A DNA stretch of 64,000 bases, from NCBI GenBank assembly GCA_934157235.1, contig CAKPHH010000004.1:44479-108478 (forward strand), given 5' to 3'. Positions 1 through 8,346 of the stretch are shown here, one piece after another (the stretch's first letter is position 1; each line of letters opens with the position of its first letter). A program made the translations under genes and the position numbers. The notes beneath the pieces were generated by a model. That model did not search any database and was not told the DNA's origin. It saw only the letters and a list, made by a program, of their open reading frames with translations. Source of the DNA: an uncultured Bacilli bacterium. Lineage in GTDB: Bacteria > Bacillota_I > Bacilli_A > RF39 > UBA660.

Positions 1-909
1 TTTAATTTAGAGGATGCTTTTAAGAATTACTTTTCTAAACGTAGTAATTATCCTAGGTTTAAGAGTAAATATAATAAACAAAGTTATAGAACTACATGTA
101 TTAGGAGTACATATAAAAATAGAGAATATAGTAATATAGAATTAGATTTAGTAAATAAAAAAGTTAAATTACCCAAACTGGGATTAGTTGATATAAGAGG
201 TTATAGAACTTTAAAAGAGATAAAGGGAAAAATTATAAATGCAACTATTGAAAAAGAAACAACTAATAAATACTATGTAAGCATTGTAGTTGAAGAAAAA
301 GAGTTTGGACTCAGTAAAGTTACTCCACAAAGTATAGTTGGGATAGACTTAGGCATAAAAGATTTAGTAGTAACTAGTGATGGAGAAAAATATAATAATC
401 CAAAAGAGTTATTAAAAAGAGAAAAGAGATTAAAAAGACTACAACGGAAGCTAGCGAGACAAATAAAGGGTAGTAATAACTATTACAAGACTAAAGAAAG
501 AATCGCTAGAATTTATAGTAAAATTAAAAATAGTAGAAAACATAATATAAATAATATTGTAAATAAACTTGTAAAAGAACATGATATAGTAGTTAGTGAA
601 AAACTAAAAGTACAAGAAATGACACATAATCACAATTTAGCCAAAAATATTTTAGATGCCAGTTTCGATAAAATATGTCAAATGCTCAAATGGAAATGCA
701 GTGTATTAGGAAAATATTATTATCAAGTAGATACATATTTTCCAAGTAGTAAGAAATGTAGTCATTGTGACAATACAACAAGTAAAACGAATGATTTGAA
801 TGTTAGAAACTGGATATGTGATAAGTGTGGATGTGAAAATGATCGAGATATAAATGCAAGTATAAATATTATGTTTGAAGGATTAAAAATGTATTATCAA
901 AGTAATTAA
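1..909 (+). CDS. tnpB: IS605/IS1341-family TnpB RNA-guided nuclease, 5' end outside window
   Basis: The frame is open from base 1 to the TAA at 909 (302 codons seen), so the start lies upstream of the window; typical TnpB is about 370-400 residues. All three RuvC motifs are visible: GIDLGIKDLVV (first Asp, near base 340), VVSEKLKVQEM (Glu, near 590) and DRDINASINI (last Asp, near 845). Between the last two lies a four-Cys zinc ribbon with CSHC and CDKC pairs. The catalytic residues look intact. TnpB is a transposon-encoded nuclease guided by an RNA made from the element's right end. No TnpA transposase is in view. Confidence 0.93.
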   Translation, partial: FNLEDAFKNYFSKRSNYPRFKSKYNKQSYRTTCIRSTYKNREYSNIELDLVNKKVKLPKLGLVDIRGYRTLKEIKGKIINATIEKETTNKYYVSIVVEEKEFGLSKVTPQSIVGIDLGIKDLVVTSDGEKYNNPKELLKREKRLKRLQRKLARQIKGSNNYYKTKERIARIYSKIKNSRKHNINNIVNKLVKEHDIVVSEKLKVQEMTHNHNLAKNILDASFDKICQMLKWKCSVLGKYYYQVDTYFPSSKKCSHCDNTTSKTNDLNVRNWICDKCGCENDRDINASINIMFEGLKMYYQSN

Positions 910-914
910 ATAAA

Positions 915-1022
915 TATGAATAAATAAAGTGAGTACGGTAGCGACTATCGGAATTTAAGCCTATGGAGAATAGAGGATACTCTATCTATGAAGTAGGAAT
1001 TTTGATCGGTGACGACCAAAGC
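915..1022 (+). ncRNA. candidate TnpB guide (omega/re) RNA scaffold and element right end
   Basis: The non-coding tail after tnpB contains stacked hairpins: a perfect 6-bp stem ATAGAG/CTCTAT with a GATA loop at 970-985, and a second one at about 1003-1019 (TTGATCG/CGACCAA, one mismatch). The segment GGAATTTAAGCCTATGGAG resembles the conserved 3' region of IS605-type elements. In this family the scaffold RNA ends at the element's right end and the flanking host DNA acts as guide. The exact boundaries are inferred. Confidence 0.5.
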
Positions 1023-1064
1023 GACAAATTTTAATTTGTCTTTTGTTCGGAAATGTGGTATAAT
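1023..1064 (+). promoter_or_regulatory. promoter with a perfect palindrome over its -35
   Basis: TTGTCT (1036-1041), a 17-bp spacer and TATAAT (1059-1064) with an extended TGG form a strong sigma-A promoter for the gene at 1094. An 8-bp inverted repeat, GACAAATT-tt-AATTTGTC (1023-1040), overlaps the -35. It could be an operator, or a weak terminator for tnpB since TTTTGTT follows. Confidence 0.7.
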
Positions 1065-1093
1065 TTAGAACGTTTGAGGGGGATAAGGATATT

Positions 1094-1570
1094 ATGATAG
1101 AAAGTAGTCGTTATGAAATAATTGATTCAATAGGAAGAAATTGTATAGCAGTACCTATTTATGCAGATGAAGGTAGATTAGAGGATCGAACTTTACATGA
1201 AAAAGATTTTGATGAATGTATGAAAACAAGTATTATAACAGCAATTCGTTATGATTTAGAACTTGTAGGAGTACAAATTATTGCTTCAGAAAATGGTAGA
1301 AAAAGAACAACTGATTATTATATTGGAGATGTTGCGGCAGTTGATGCTGAAGGTAGACCAAGTAGAGTTAGAGTTGGACAATTCAGTTATGGGGCTGGAG
1401 ACTTTAGATCTTATGCTGATGTTGGCTCTAGAAAACATAGTATAGAAATTTGTCCTGGAAGAGTTTCTTTAGCGAAAAAATGTGCTCAAATATTAGAATT
1501 GCCATATATTTTTCCACTTGAAGAAGTAACTAAAAGAGAAGTACCAAAGGAGAAAGTATTGAAACGTTAA
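1094..1570 (+). CDS. conserved-looking hypothetical protein
   Basis: The product is 158 residues, and I do not recognise the family. It looks like a soluble alpha/beta protein with no signal peptide or membrane segment. It has a glycine/aspartate-rich middle (VGQFSYGAGDFRSYADVGS) and a charged C-terminus. Upstream are a strong promoter and purine-rich ribosome sites (GAGGGGG at 1076-1082 and AAGGA at 1085-1089). A terminator follows, so it is a single-gene unit. Its position between a mobile element and pgi gives no hint of function. Confidence 0.75.
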   Translation: MIESSRYEIIDSIGRNCIAVPIYADEGRLEDRTLHEKDFDECMKTSIITAIRYDLELVGVQIIASENGRKRTTDYYIGDVAAVDAEGRPSRVRVGQFSYGAGDFRSYADVGSRKHSIEICPGRVSLAKKCAQILELPYIFPLEEVTKREVPKEKVLKR

Positions 1571-1574
1571 ATTA

Positions 1575-1597
1575 ATAGCCGAAAGGCTATTTTTTTG
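1575..1597 (+). terminator. Rho-independent terminator
   Basis: A perfect stem ATAGCC/GGCTAT with a GAAA tetraloop is followed by six T residues. Confidence 0.9.
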
Positions 1598-1604
1598 TTA
1601 TAAT
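1596..1604 (+). promoter_or_regulatory. extended -10 promoter for the pgi operon
   Basis: TGTTATAAT matches the extended -10 used repeatedly in this genome. There is no clear -35 because the terminator stem occupies that place. The pgi ribosome site AGGTG (1615-1619) follows. Confidence 0.55.
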
Positions 1605-1624
1605 GTTTTTATAGAGGTGACGTG

Positions 1625-2800
1625 ATGATTAAGTTTGATTTAGCTTTATTAGATAACGAGTTATATAGAAATAACTTATTAAGAAAAGAAGAGATATTTA
1701 ATAAGTTTAATAATAGTAGTATGATTGGTTGGATGAGAGAGGCTTCTCAAGAAGAAGTTTCAACGATTTTAAAACTAAGTGATGAGATAAAGAAGAATGC
1801 TGATTGTTTAGTTGTGATAGGAATTGGAGGTTCTTACTTAGGAAGTTTTTCTTTGAATAAGATCTTTAAAAAAGATGATAGTTTTGAAGTTGTTTATTTA
1901 GGGAATAATTTATCTAGTGAAGAGATAAGTAAAAAATTAGATTATTTAGCTAAGAAGAATTTTTATGTAAATGTTGTTAGTAAGAGTGGGACAACTATGG
2001 AGATTAAGATTAGTTATGATTTAATAAAAGACTTAATGAAAAAGAAATATAATGATGAGGAAATTAAAAAGAGAATAATTATTACGACGGATAAAGAAAA
2101 AGGTAAATTGAGAGAGGAGTGTCGGAATTATGGATATAGATCATTAGTAATAGATAATGATATTGGAGGAAGGTATTCTTTAATAACAGCAGGTCATTTA
2201 TTACCATTAGATTTTAATATTGATATTGAAGAATTAATAAGAGGATATTATAAAGGAATTTATGAACTAAAAGAAGAAGCTTATAAGTATGCTTGTCTTA
2301 GAAAAAGTTTATTTGAAATGGGAAAATATATAGAAAATTATTCGGTTTATGAAGGAAAGTTTAGTTATTATTTAGAGTGGATTAAACAATTATTTGGAGA
2401 GACTGAAGGTAAAGATAAAAAGGGTATATTTCCAGTTTCAACTATTGGGACAAGAGATTTACATTCATTAGGACAATTTATACAAGAAGGAAATCCAATT
2501 ATATTTGAAACTTTTATAAAGATATTAGAGATAAGTGATTTTAAATATATGGGTAGAAAATTAGATGATATTAATAATTTAGTTTTAGATTCAGTAGTTG
2601 AAGCTCATACTAAAAATAATGTAATTTGTAATGTGATAACTCTTGATAAGATTACGGAAAATAATATGGGTGCTTTATGCGCATTCTTTATGTTAAGTGC
2701 AGCTTATTCAGGATATTTATTTGAGGTTTTTCCTTTTGATCAACCAGGAGTTGAAGTTTATAAAGAGTGTGTGCGAAAAAGATTAGAGGGAGAAATATAA
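1625..2800 (+). CDS. pgi: glucose-6-phosphate isomerase
   Basis: Cytosolic enzyme that interconverts glucose 6-phosphate and fructose 6-phosphate (glycolysis). Family motifs seen: GIGGSYLGS (residues 66-74), SKSGTT phosphate-binding loop (119-124), IGGRYSLITAGHLLPL, STIGTRDLHSLGQFIQEG and the C-terminal FDQPGVEVYK. At 391 residues it is shorter than the usual ~450-residue Bacillota enzyme. ATG 1625 is preferred over GTG 1622 because AGGTG at 1615-1619 gives a 5-nt spacer. The stop overlaps the next start (TAATG), so the two are translationally coupled. Confidence 0.95.
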   Translation: MIKFDLALLDNELYRNNLLRKEEIFNKFNNSSMIGWMREASQEEVSTILKLSDEIKKNADCLVVIGIGGSYLGSFSLNKIFKKDDSFEVVYLGNNLSSEEISKKLDYLAKKNFYVNVVSKSGTTMEIKISYDLIKDLMKKKYNDEEIKKRIIITTDKEKGKLREECRNYGYRSLVIDNDIGGRYSLITAGHLLPLDFNIDIEELIRGYYKGIYELKEEAYKYACLRKSLFEMGKYIENYSVYEGKFSYYLEWIKQLFGETEGKDKKGIFPVSTIGTRDLHSLGQFIQEGNPIIFETFIKILEISDFKYMGRKLDDINNLVLDSVVEAHTKNNVICNVITLDKITENNMGALCAFFMLSAAYSGYLFEVFPFDQPGVEVYKECVRKRLEGEI

Positions 2801-3408
2801 TGAAAAAGAAATATTTAGTTTTGATAAGTATCCTTTTAGTAATATTTCTTAGTATGCTAGGGATAGTTTTATTTGATAAGAATCTTACTTTTGATATGAG
2901 TATTTATAATTTTATTATAAGTTTTAGATGTGATTTTCTAGATACATTGTTTAAGGCAATTACAGCATGTGGTAATCCTTTAACGATAGTTGCTTTAGTA
3001 GTAATATTTATTGTGGCTTTAAGAAATAAAGATGCTTTATTACTTTCTATATCGGCACTTGATTCAATTATTTTAAATACAATAATTAAACATATTGTTA
3101 GAAGAGATAGACCGAATGTAGTTAGATTAGTTACTGAGAAGGGCTATTCATTTCCATCAGGACATGCGATGATAGCCGTTTGTGTATATGGATTTTTATT
3201 TTATTTAGCTTTTAAGAAAATAAAAAATAAATATTTAAGAAATATAATTTGTATTGTATTAGGAATTTTAACATTAGGTATTGGTATTAGTAGAATATAT
3301 GTAGGAGTACATTATGCTTCAGATATAATAGCAGGATATGCTTTAGCATTTATTGAAGTAATTTTATTAATGCAATGTGAAGATTTAATTAAATTCAGAG
3401 GGGAATAG
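2800..3408 (+). CDS. PAP2-family membrane phosphatase
   Basis: A 202-residue multi-spanning membrane protein with the three phosphatidic acid phosphatase signatures: KHIVRRDRP (K97 to P105), PSGH (119-122) and SRIYVGVHYASD. Members dephosphorylate lipid phosphates such as undecaprenyl pyrophosphate or phosphatidate on the outer membrane face; which substrate applies here cannot be told. A longer reading from 2767 is open, but ATG 2800 sits in the TAATG overlap with pgi and is preceded by GAGGGAGAAA. Confidence 0.92.
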   Translation: MKKKYLVLISILLVIFLSMLGIVLFDKNLTFDMSIYNFIISFRCDFLDTLFKAITACGNPLTIVALVVIFIVALRNKDALLLSISALDSIILNTIIKHIVRRDRPNVVRLVTEKGYSFPSGHAMIAVCVYGFLFYLAFKKIKNKYLRNIICIVLGILTLGIGISRIYVGVHYASDIIAGYALAFIEVILLMQCEDLIKFRGE

Positions 3409-3411
3409 GAT

Positions 3412-4140
3412 ATGTATAAATTATTAGTAAGTGATTTTGATGGGACATTAGTAGGAGAAGAATTAGCTATAGATTATTCAACAATGGTAGCAATAGATAA
3501 AATTAGAAGAGAAAAAGTATTATTTGCGATCGCGACTAGTAGATGTTTAGGAGATATATTGTATTACAATAGAGACTTTTCTTTTTTAGATTATGTAGTA
3601 GCTTCTAATGGCGCTGTTGTTTATGATGTTAATAGAGAAAAAATCTTATTTAAGAAAAGTATTAGTGTAGTTAGTGTTAGGAAGATTTATAAAGAATTTA
3701 AGGATTATCAGATATATGCTTGTCGAAAAGATAGGAAATTTATATTAGTTAATTTAGAAGATATTAAAGATATATATAAATTAGAAATTATTTGTAATGA
3801 TTTAAATGATGCAGAGAAAGTAATACTTATACTTGATGATTTAGGATTAAATATTAATTGTACTAAGCAATATATTAATGGTACGTATGCAGTTTCTATT
3901 GTTAGTGCAGGTATTAATAAATTTAAGGGAATAGAAGTTATTTGTAATAAGATAAAAATAAAGATAGATGATGTTGTAGCGATAGGTTCTTCTTATAATG
4001 ATATAGAAATGGTTAGAGATGTTGGATATGGTGTTGCGATGGGAGATGCTTTAGAAGACGTTAAGAGTGTGGCAGAAGAAGTTACTACTGATAATTTACA
4101 TAAAGGAGTAGAGAAATTTATTGAAGAGAAATTTAGATAA
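3412..4140 (+). CDS. HAD-superfamily (Cof-type IIB) hydrolase
   Basis: A 242-residue cytosolic phosphatase. Motif I is SDFDGTLV near the N-terminus with both catalytic Asp. The C-terminal Mg-binding motif GSSYNDIEMV is followed by GYGVAMGDA, typical of Cof/YcsE-type sugar or nucleotide phosphatases. It starts 3 nt after the PAP2 stop, with AGGGGAATAGG as ribosome site, so it belongs to the same operon. The substrate is unknown. Confidence 0.93.
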   Translation: MYKLLVSDFDGTLVGEELAIDYSTMVAIDKIRREKVLFAIATSRCLGDILYYNRDFSFLDYVVASNGAVVYDVNREKILFKKSISVVSVRKIYKEFKDYQIYACRKDRKFILVNLEDIKDIYKLEIICNDLNDAEKVILILDDLGLNINCTKQYINGTYAVSIVSAGINKFKGIEVICNKIKIKIDDVVAIGSSYNDIEMVRDVGYGVAMGDALEDVKSVAEEVTTDNLHKGVEKFIEEKFR

Positions 4141-4200
4141 ATTTTTCTTTCTTAAAGATAATAGTTGTATTATAATATTTGGTATGAAAGAGGCGGCAAT

Positions 4201-5049
4201 ATGAAATTAAAGGTTAATAAGAATGGGGAACTTTTAGATTATTTGTATAATAATTTATATATGCCTAAGAAAAAAATTAAACAATATTTAACACATGGAG
4301 CTATTTTTGTTAATAATGTTAAGATTAGACAATATAATTATCCAATTATTAATGGAATGGAAATAGTTATTAATACAGATAGTAAAAATAAAAAAGTATT
4401 ACCATTTGAAGTTTTATTTGAAGATGATAATATAATTGTTGTTAATAAACCGGCGGGACTTCTAACAATCGCAACTGCTAAAGAAAAAGAAAAGACATTA
4501 TATCATATTGTTTCAGATTACTTAAAGAGTAAAGATAGAAATGCTAGAGTATTTATAGTACATAGATTAGATAAAGAAACATCTGGAGTTTTAGTACTTG
4601 CTAAAAATGAAAAGATTAAAAAACAGTTACAAGAAAATTGGAATGAATATGTTAGTTTAAGAGAATATGTGGCAGTTGTACATGGACATTTGAAAGAACA
4701 AGAAAAGAAGATTATTCAAAATCTTAAAGAGACTAAGACTAATTTGGTATATGTTACAAAGCATAATGATGGAAAAGAAGCTATTACTAATTATAAAGTA
4801 ATTAAAGAAAGTAGTAAGTATTCATTAGTTAGTATAAATATTGAAACAGGTAGAAAGAATCAAATAAGGGTAGCTTTTTCTAGTTTAGGTAATCCAATAG
4901 TTGGAGATAATAAATACGGAATTAGAGATAAAGAAAATAGATTATATTTACACGCTAATAGATTAAAGATGTATTATCCAGTTATAAAAAAAGATATTTT
5001 ATTTGAGACAAGTAATCCAGTGGAATTTAGAAAAATTATGGATAAATAG
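4201..5049 (+). CDS. RluA/RluD-family rRNA pseudouridine synthase
   Basis: Isomerises uridines in RNA. There is an S4-like RNA-binding N-terminus (residues 1-60) and a catalytic domain with HRLDKETSG at 121-129 (Asp124 is the nucleophile) and a GRKNQIRV motif in place of the common GRTHQIR. It is 282 residues long, as usual. ATG 4201 is chosen over 4165 because AGAGGCGG precedes it, and a TATAAT at 4171-4176 would place the transcript start inside the longer reading. Confidence 0.92.
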   Translation: MKLKVNKNGELLDYLYNNLYMPKKKIKQYLTHGAIFVNNVKIRQYNYPIINGMEIVINTDSKNKKVLPFEVLFEDDNIIVVNKPAGLLTIATAKEKEKTLYHIVSDYLKSKDRNARVFIVHRLDKETSGVLVLAKNEKIKKQLQENWNEYVSLREYVAVVHGHLKEQEKKIIQNLKETKTNLVYVTKHNDGKEAITNYKVIKESSKYSLVSINIETGRKNQIRVAFSSLGNPIVGDNKYGIRDKENRLYLHANRLKMYYPVIKKDILFETSNPVEFRKIMDK

Positions 5050-5058
5050 GAGATATTT

Positions 5059-6210
5059 ATGAAAAAAATCTTAATAGTTGTAATTAGTGCTTTAGTAGTA
5101 GGTGTTGGAGTATTTATTGGAAAAGATGAATTATTTAAAAAAGAGGTAAACAAGAAGTCTGATGATTATAAGAAAGAAACAGTAGTTAGTAATGATTTAT
5201 TTGGTAAGTATTATGATGAAGCTAACAAAAAGATGAAAAACATGTCTCTTGAAGAGAAAGTAGGGCAATTGTTTTTAGTTAGGTATGATGGTAATTTAGC
5301 TAGTAATTGGATTAAGAAGTATTATCCTGGTGGCTATATTATGTTTGCAAAAGATTTTAATAATCAAACTAAAGAGTCAATTAAAAAAGAAATAGATGAT
5401 TTACAAAGCATTAGTAAGGTACCTTTGGTAATTGCGGTTGATGAAGAAGGGGGATATGTTACTAGAGTTAGCAGATATCCTAGTTTTAGAGAAAGTAAAT
5501 TCTTAGCTCCTAGAAGTTATTATGAGTCAGGAGGAGAAAAGTTACTGGAACAAACAGAAAAAGAAAAAGCAAAATTATTATTAAGTATAGGAGTTAATTT
5601 AAATTTAGCTCCAGTTGCAGATGTGTCTATTGATAGTAATGATTTTATTAATATTAGAACGTTTAATAGAAATGCTAAAGAGACAGCAGTTTTAATTGGA
5701 AAGATGGTTAATTACGCTAACGAAGAGGGAATTTCTTCCTCACTTAAACATTTTCCGGGATATGGTAATAATGGTGATACGCATACTGGTATTGCGATAG
5801 ATGAGAGAAGTTATGAGAACTTTGTAGAGAATGATTATTTACCATTTGAAGAGGGTATTAAAAATAAAGTTCCTACAGTACTTGTTTCACATAATATTGT
5901 TAAGTGTATGGATAGTGAATATCCAGCGACGTTAAGTAAAAAAGTAATTAGTGAATTAAGAGAAAAACTTAACTTTACAGGTGTTGTTATTACTGATGAT
6001 TTATCGATGAGTGCTGTTAATAGTTATGTAGAAAATGGTAGTGCAGCAGTACTTGCTGTTAATGCTGGAGAGGATTTGATTATTACATCGGACTTTGTTA
6101 AGATGTATAATTCAGTGTATGAAGCTGTTAAAAATAAAGAAATTGATATGGAAACTATCGATAAAGCTGTAAGAAGAAATATAGCTTGGAAGATAGCTTA
6201 TGATATGTAA
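5059..6210 (+). CDS. glycoside hydrolase family 3 beta-N-acetylhexosaminidase (NagZ-like), membrane-anchored
   Basis: A 383-residue protein with an N-terminal membrane anchor (residues 4-20), so it probably acts outside the membrane on peptidoglycan GlcNAc. The NagZ signature KHFPGYGNNGDTH (230-242) carries the acid/base Asp-His pair, and ITDDLSM (311-317) carries the nucleophile Asp. DEEGG (128-132) matches the substrate-binding region. It lies 9 nt after the pseudouridine synthase and just ahead of asnS. Peptidoglycan recycling is the likely role; the exact substrate is inferred. Confidence 0.9.
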   Translation: MKKILIVVISALVVGVGVFIGKDELFKKEVNKKSDDYKKETVVSNDLFGKYYDEANKKMKNMSLEEKVGQLFLVRYDGNLASNWIKKYYPGGYIMFAKDFNNQTKESIKKEIDDLQSISKVPLVIAVDEEGGYVTRVSRYPSFRESKFLAPRSYYESGGEKLLEQTEKEKAKLLLSIGVNLNLAPVADVSIDSNDFINIRTFNRNAKETAVLIGKMVNYANEEGISSSLKHFPGYGNNGDTHTGIAIDERSYENFVENDYLPFEEGIKNKVPTVLVSHNIVKCMDSEYPATLSKKVISELREKLNFTGVVITDDLSMSAVNSYVENGSAAVLAVNAGEDLIITSDFVKMYNSVYEAVKNKEIDMETIDKAVRRNIAWKIAYDM

Positions 6211-6220
6211 GGAGGATATT

Positions 6221-7600
6221 ATGGCAATTGATGTTAAAAAATTATACGAAAAATTAGATGATTATATGGGAAGTGAAGTTGTACTTCAAGGATGGATTCG
6301 TAATCATCGTAAACAAAAAGAATTTGGATTTATTGATTTTAATGATGGAACATTCTTTAAGAGTGTACAAGTAGTATATGATAATAAGTTAGAATCTTTT
6401 GATGAGATACAATCTTTACATGTAGGTTGTGCAATAGAAGTTGTAGGAGAAGTTATAGAATCACCTGCAAAGGGACAAGCATTTGAAGTACAAACTAAGT
6501 CTATTAAATTACTTGGAGATTGTGGTGAGGATTATCCTATTCAACCTAAGAGACATACAAGAGAGTTTTTAAGAGAACAAGCATATCTTAGACCTAGAAC
6601 TAATTTATTTAATGCTGTATTTAGAGTTAGAAGTGTAGCAGCTTATGCAATACATAAATATTTCCAAGAAAATGGATATGTATATTTCCACGCTCCAATA
6701 ATTACGGCAAGTGACTGTGAGGGTGCTGGAGAAATGTTCCAAGTAACAACACTTGATTTAGATAGAGTAGCTAAACTTGGAAAAGTTGATTATAGTAAAG
6801 ACTTCTTTGGTAAACAAGCAGCACTTACAGTATCTGGACAATTACAAGCTGAAACATTTGCTTTATCTTATAAAAAAACATATACATTTGGACCAACATT
6901 TAGAGCAGAAAATTCTAATACAAAGACACATGCTAATGAATTTTGGATGATTGAACCAGAAATTGCTTTCTGTGACTTAGAAGGTGATATGGATGTTATG
7001 GAAGAAATGTTAAAGTATGTTGTTAAATATGTACTTGATAATTGTAAGGAAGAAATGGAATTCTTTGATAGTTTTGTTGAAAAAGGATTACTTGAAAAAC
7101 TTAATAAATTAATAACTAGTGAATTTGTTAGAATTAGTCATGAAGAAGTTATTTCAATATTAAAGAAAGCTGATGTTAAGTGGGAATTTGAACCTGAATA
7201 TGGGGAAGATATTGCCAAAGAACATGAGAAATATATTACAGAATACTTTAATGGACCAGTATTTATTAAAGATTGGCCTAAAGATATTAAAGCTTTCTAT
7301 ATGAAACAAAATCCAGATGGTAAGACTGTTGCGGCAGTTGATTTGGAAGTACCAAGTGCTGGAGAATTAATGGGTGGATCACAAAGAGAAGAAGATTATG
7401 AGAAACTTGTTAAGAGAATGGATGAGTTAAAAATGGATAAGGCTGGACTTGAATGGTACTTAAATTTACGTAGATTTGGTGGTTGCTACCATTCAGGATT
7501 TGGTATGGGATTTGAACGTTTATTAATATATTTAACAGGAGTTGAAAATATTAGAGATGTTATACCATTCCCTAGAACTCCAGGTAACTGTGAATTTTAA
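6221..7600 (+). CDS. asnS: asparaginyl-tRNA synthetase
   Basis: Class II synthetase charging tRNA-Asn. It has an OB-fold anticodon-binding N-terminus (GWIRNHRKQKEFGFIDFNDG), motif 2 around GPTFRAENSNTKTHANEF and motif 3 GMGFERLLIYLTG, and ends in PFPRTPGNCEF as AsnRS does. The 459-residue length is normal. ATG 6221 follows a full AAGGAGG; an upstream in-frame ATG at 6200 lies inside the previous gene and lacks a ribosome site. Confidence 0.97.
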   Translation: MAIDVKKLYEKLDDYMGSEVVLQGWIRNHRKQKEFGFIDFNDGTFFKSVQVVYDNKLESFDEIQSLHVGCAIEVVGEVIESPAKGQAFEVQTKSIKLLGDCGEDYPIQPKRHTREFLREQAYLRPRTNLFNAVFRVRSVAAYAIHKYFQENGYVYFHAPIITASDCEGAGEMFQVTTLDLDRVAKLGKVDYSKDFFGKQAALTVSGQLQAETFALSYKKTYTFGPTFRAENSNTKTHANEFWMIEPEIAFCDLEGDMDVMEEMLKYVVKYVLDNCKEEMEFFDSFVEKGLLEKLNKLITSEFVRISHEEVISILKKADVKWEFEPEYGEDIAKEHEKYITEYFNGPVFIKDWPKDIKAFYMKQNPDGKTVAAVDLEVPSAGELMGGSQREEDYEKLVKRMDELKMDKAGLEWYLNLRRFGGCYHSGFGMGFERLLIYLTGVENIRDVIPFPRTPGNCEF

Positions 7601-7632
7601 AATTACAAGATTACATATTTTGTAATTTTTTT
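7600..7632 (+). terminator. Rho-independent terminator after asnS
   Basis: AAATTACAA pairs with TTGTAATTT across a short loop and runs into a T tract; the asnS stop codon lies at its left edge. Confidence 0.8.
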
Positions 7633-7680
7633 TGTATAAAATAAACAAATTCTTCCATCTTATTAATGGGAGGAAATACT

Positions 7681-8244
7681 ATGAAGAAAATATTATTAGG
7701 ATTATCTTTTATATTACTTTTGGTAGCAGGATGTGCAAATACAATGAATACACCAACAAAAAAAGTAGAAGAATTATTAGGTAAATATCAAAAGATGGAT
7801 ACAGCAGTTTTAACACAACTTGATAATGTTATTGCGGAAGATACAACAATGACAGATGAACAGAAAAAAGAGTATCGTAGTTTGATGGAAAAACAGTATC
7901 AAAACTTATCTTATAAAATTAAAGGAGAAGAAATTACTGGAGATGATGCAACCGTTGAAGTGGAAATTGAAGTTTTAGATTATGCAACATCTATTAATGA
8001 ATCTAAGAAGTATTATAGTGAACATAGAGATGAATTTAAGGATGAGGAAATAGATAAGACTGATACAATGGTTGATGAAGATAGTAAGTATATTGATTAT
8101 AAAATTAAAATGTTAAAGAATGTTACTGATAGAAAGAAATATGATATTACTTTTAATTTAAGAAAAGATAAAGATGATAATTGGAAGTTAGAAGATATTA
8201 GTGATATAGATCGACAAAAGATTCATGGTTTATATGAAGGATAA
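7681..8244 (+). CDS. putative lipoprotein
   Basis: A 187-residue protein with a lipoprotein signal peptide: positive MKK, a hydrophobic stretch, then the lipobox LVAGC, so Cys is probably lipidated and the protein sits on the outer membrane face. The remainder is a charged alpha/beta domain ending in DDNWKLEDIS, reminiscent of NTF2-like DUF4878-type lipoproteins; that match is a guess. ATG 7681 is preceded by GGGAGG. It is a single-gene unit between two terminators. Confidence 0.85.
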   Translation: MKKILLGLSFILLLVAGCANTMNTPTKKVEELLGKYQKMDTAVLTQLDNVIAEDTTMTDEQKKEYRSLMEKQYQNLSYKIKGEEITGDDATVEVEIEVLDYATSINESKKYYSEHRDEFKDEEIDKTDTMVDEDSKYIDYKIKMLKNVTDRKKYDITFNLRKDKDDNWKLEDISDIDRQKIHGLYEG

Positions 8245-8246
8245 GA

Positions 8247-8270
8247 GTTCCTGATGAAGGGACTTTTTTC
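8247..8270 (+). terminator. Rho-independent terminator
   Basis: AGTTCC pairs with GGGACT (one G-U pair) and is followed by six T residues. Confidence 0.8.
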
Positions 8271-8309
8271 TATATTATTTAATTTGGTCTTTTAATTATT
8301 GTTTTTTTT

Positions 8310-8318
8310 TGTTATACT
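8310..8318 (+). promoter_or_regulatory. extended -10 promoter for the HerA-like gene
   Basis: TGTTATACT, about 29 bases before the start codon; the -35 region (TTTTAA) is weak. Confidence 0.5.
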
Positions 8319-8346
8319 CTATATAAGATAAAAGAGGGTGTTTTTA

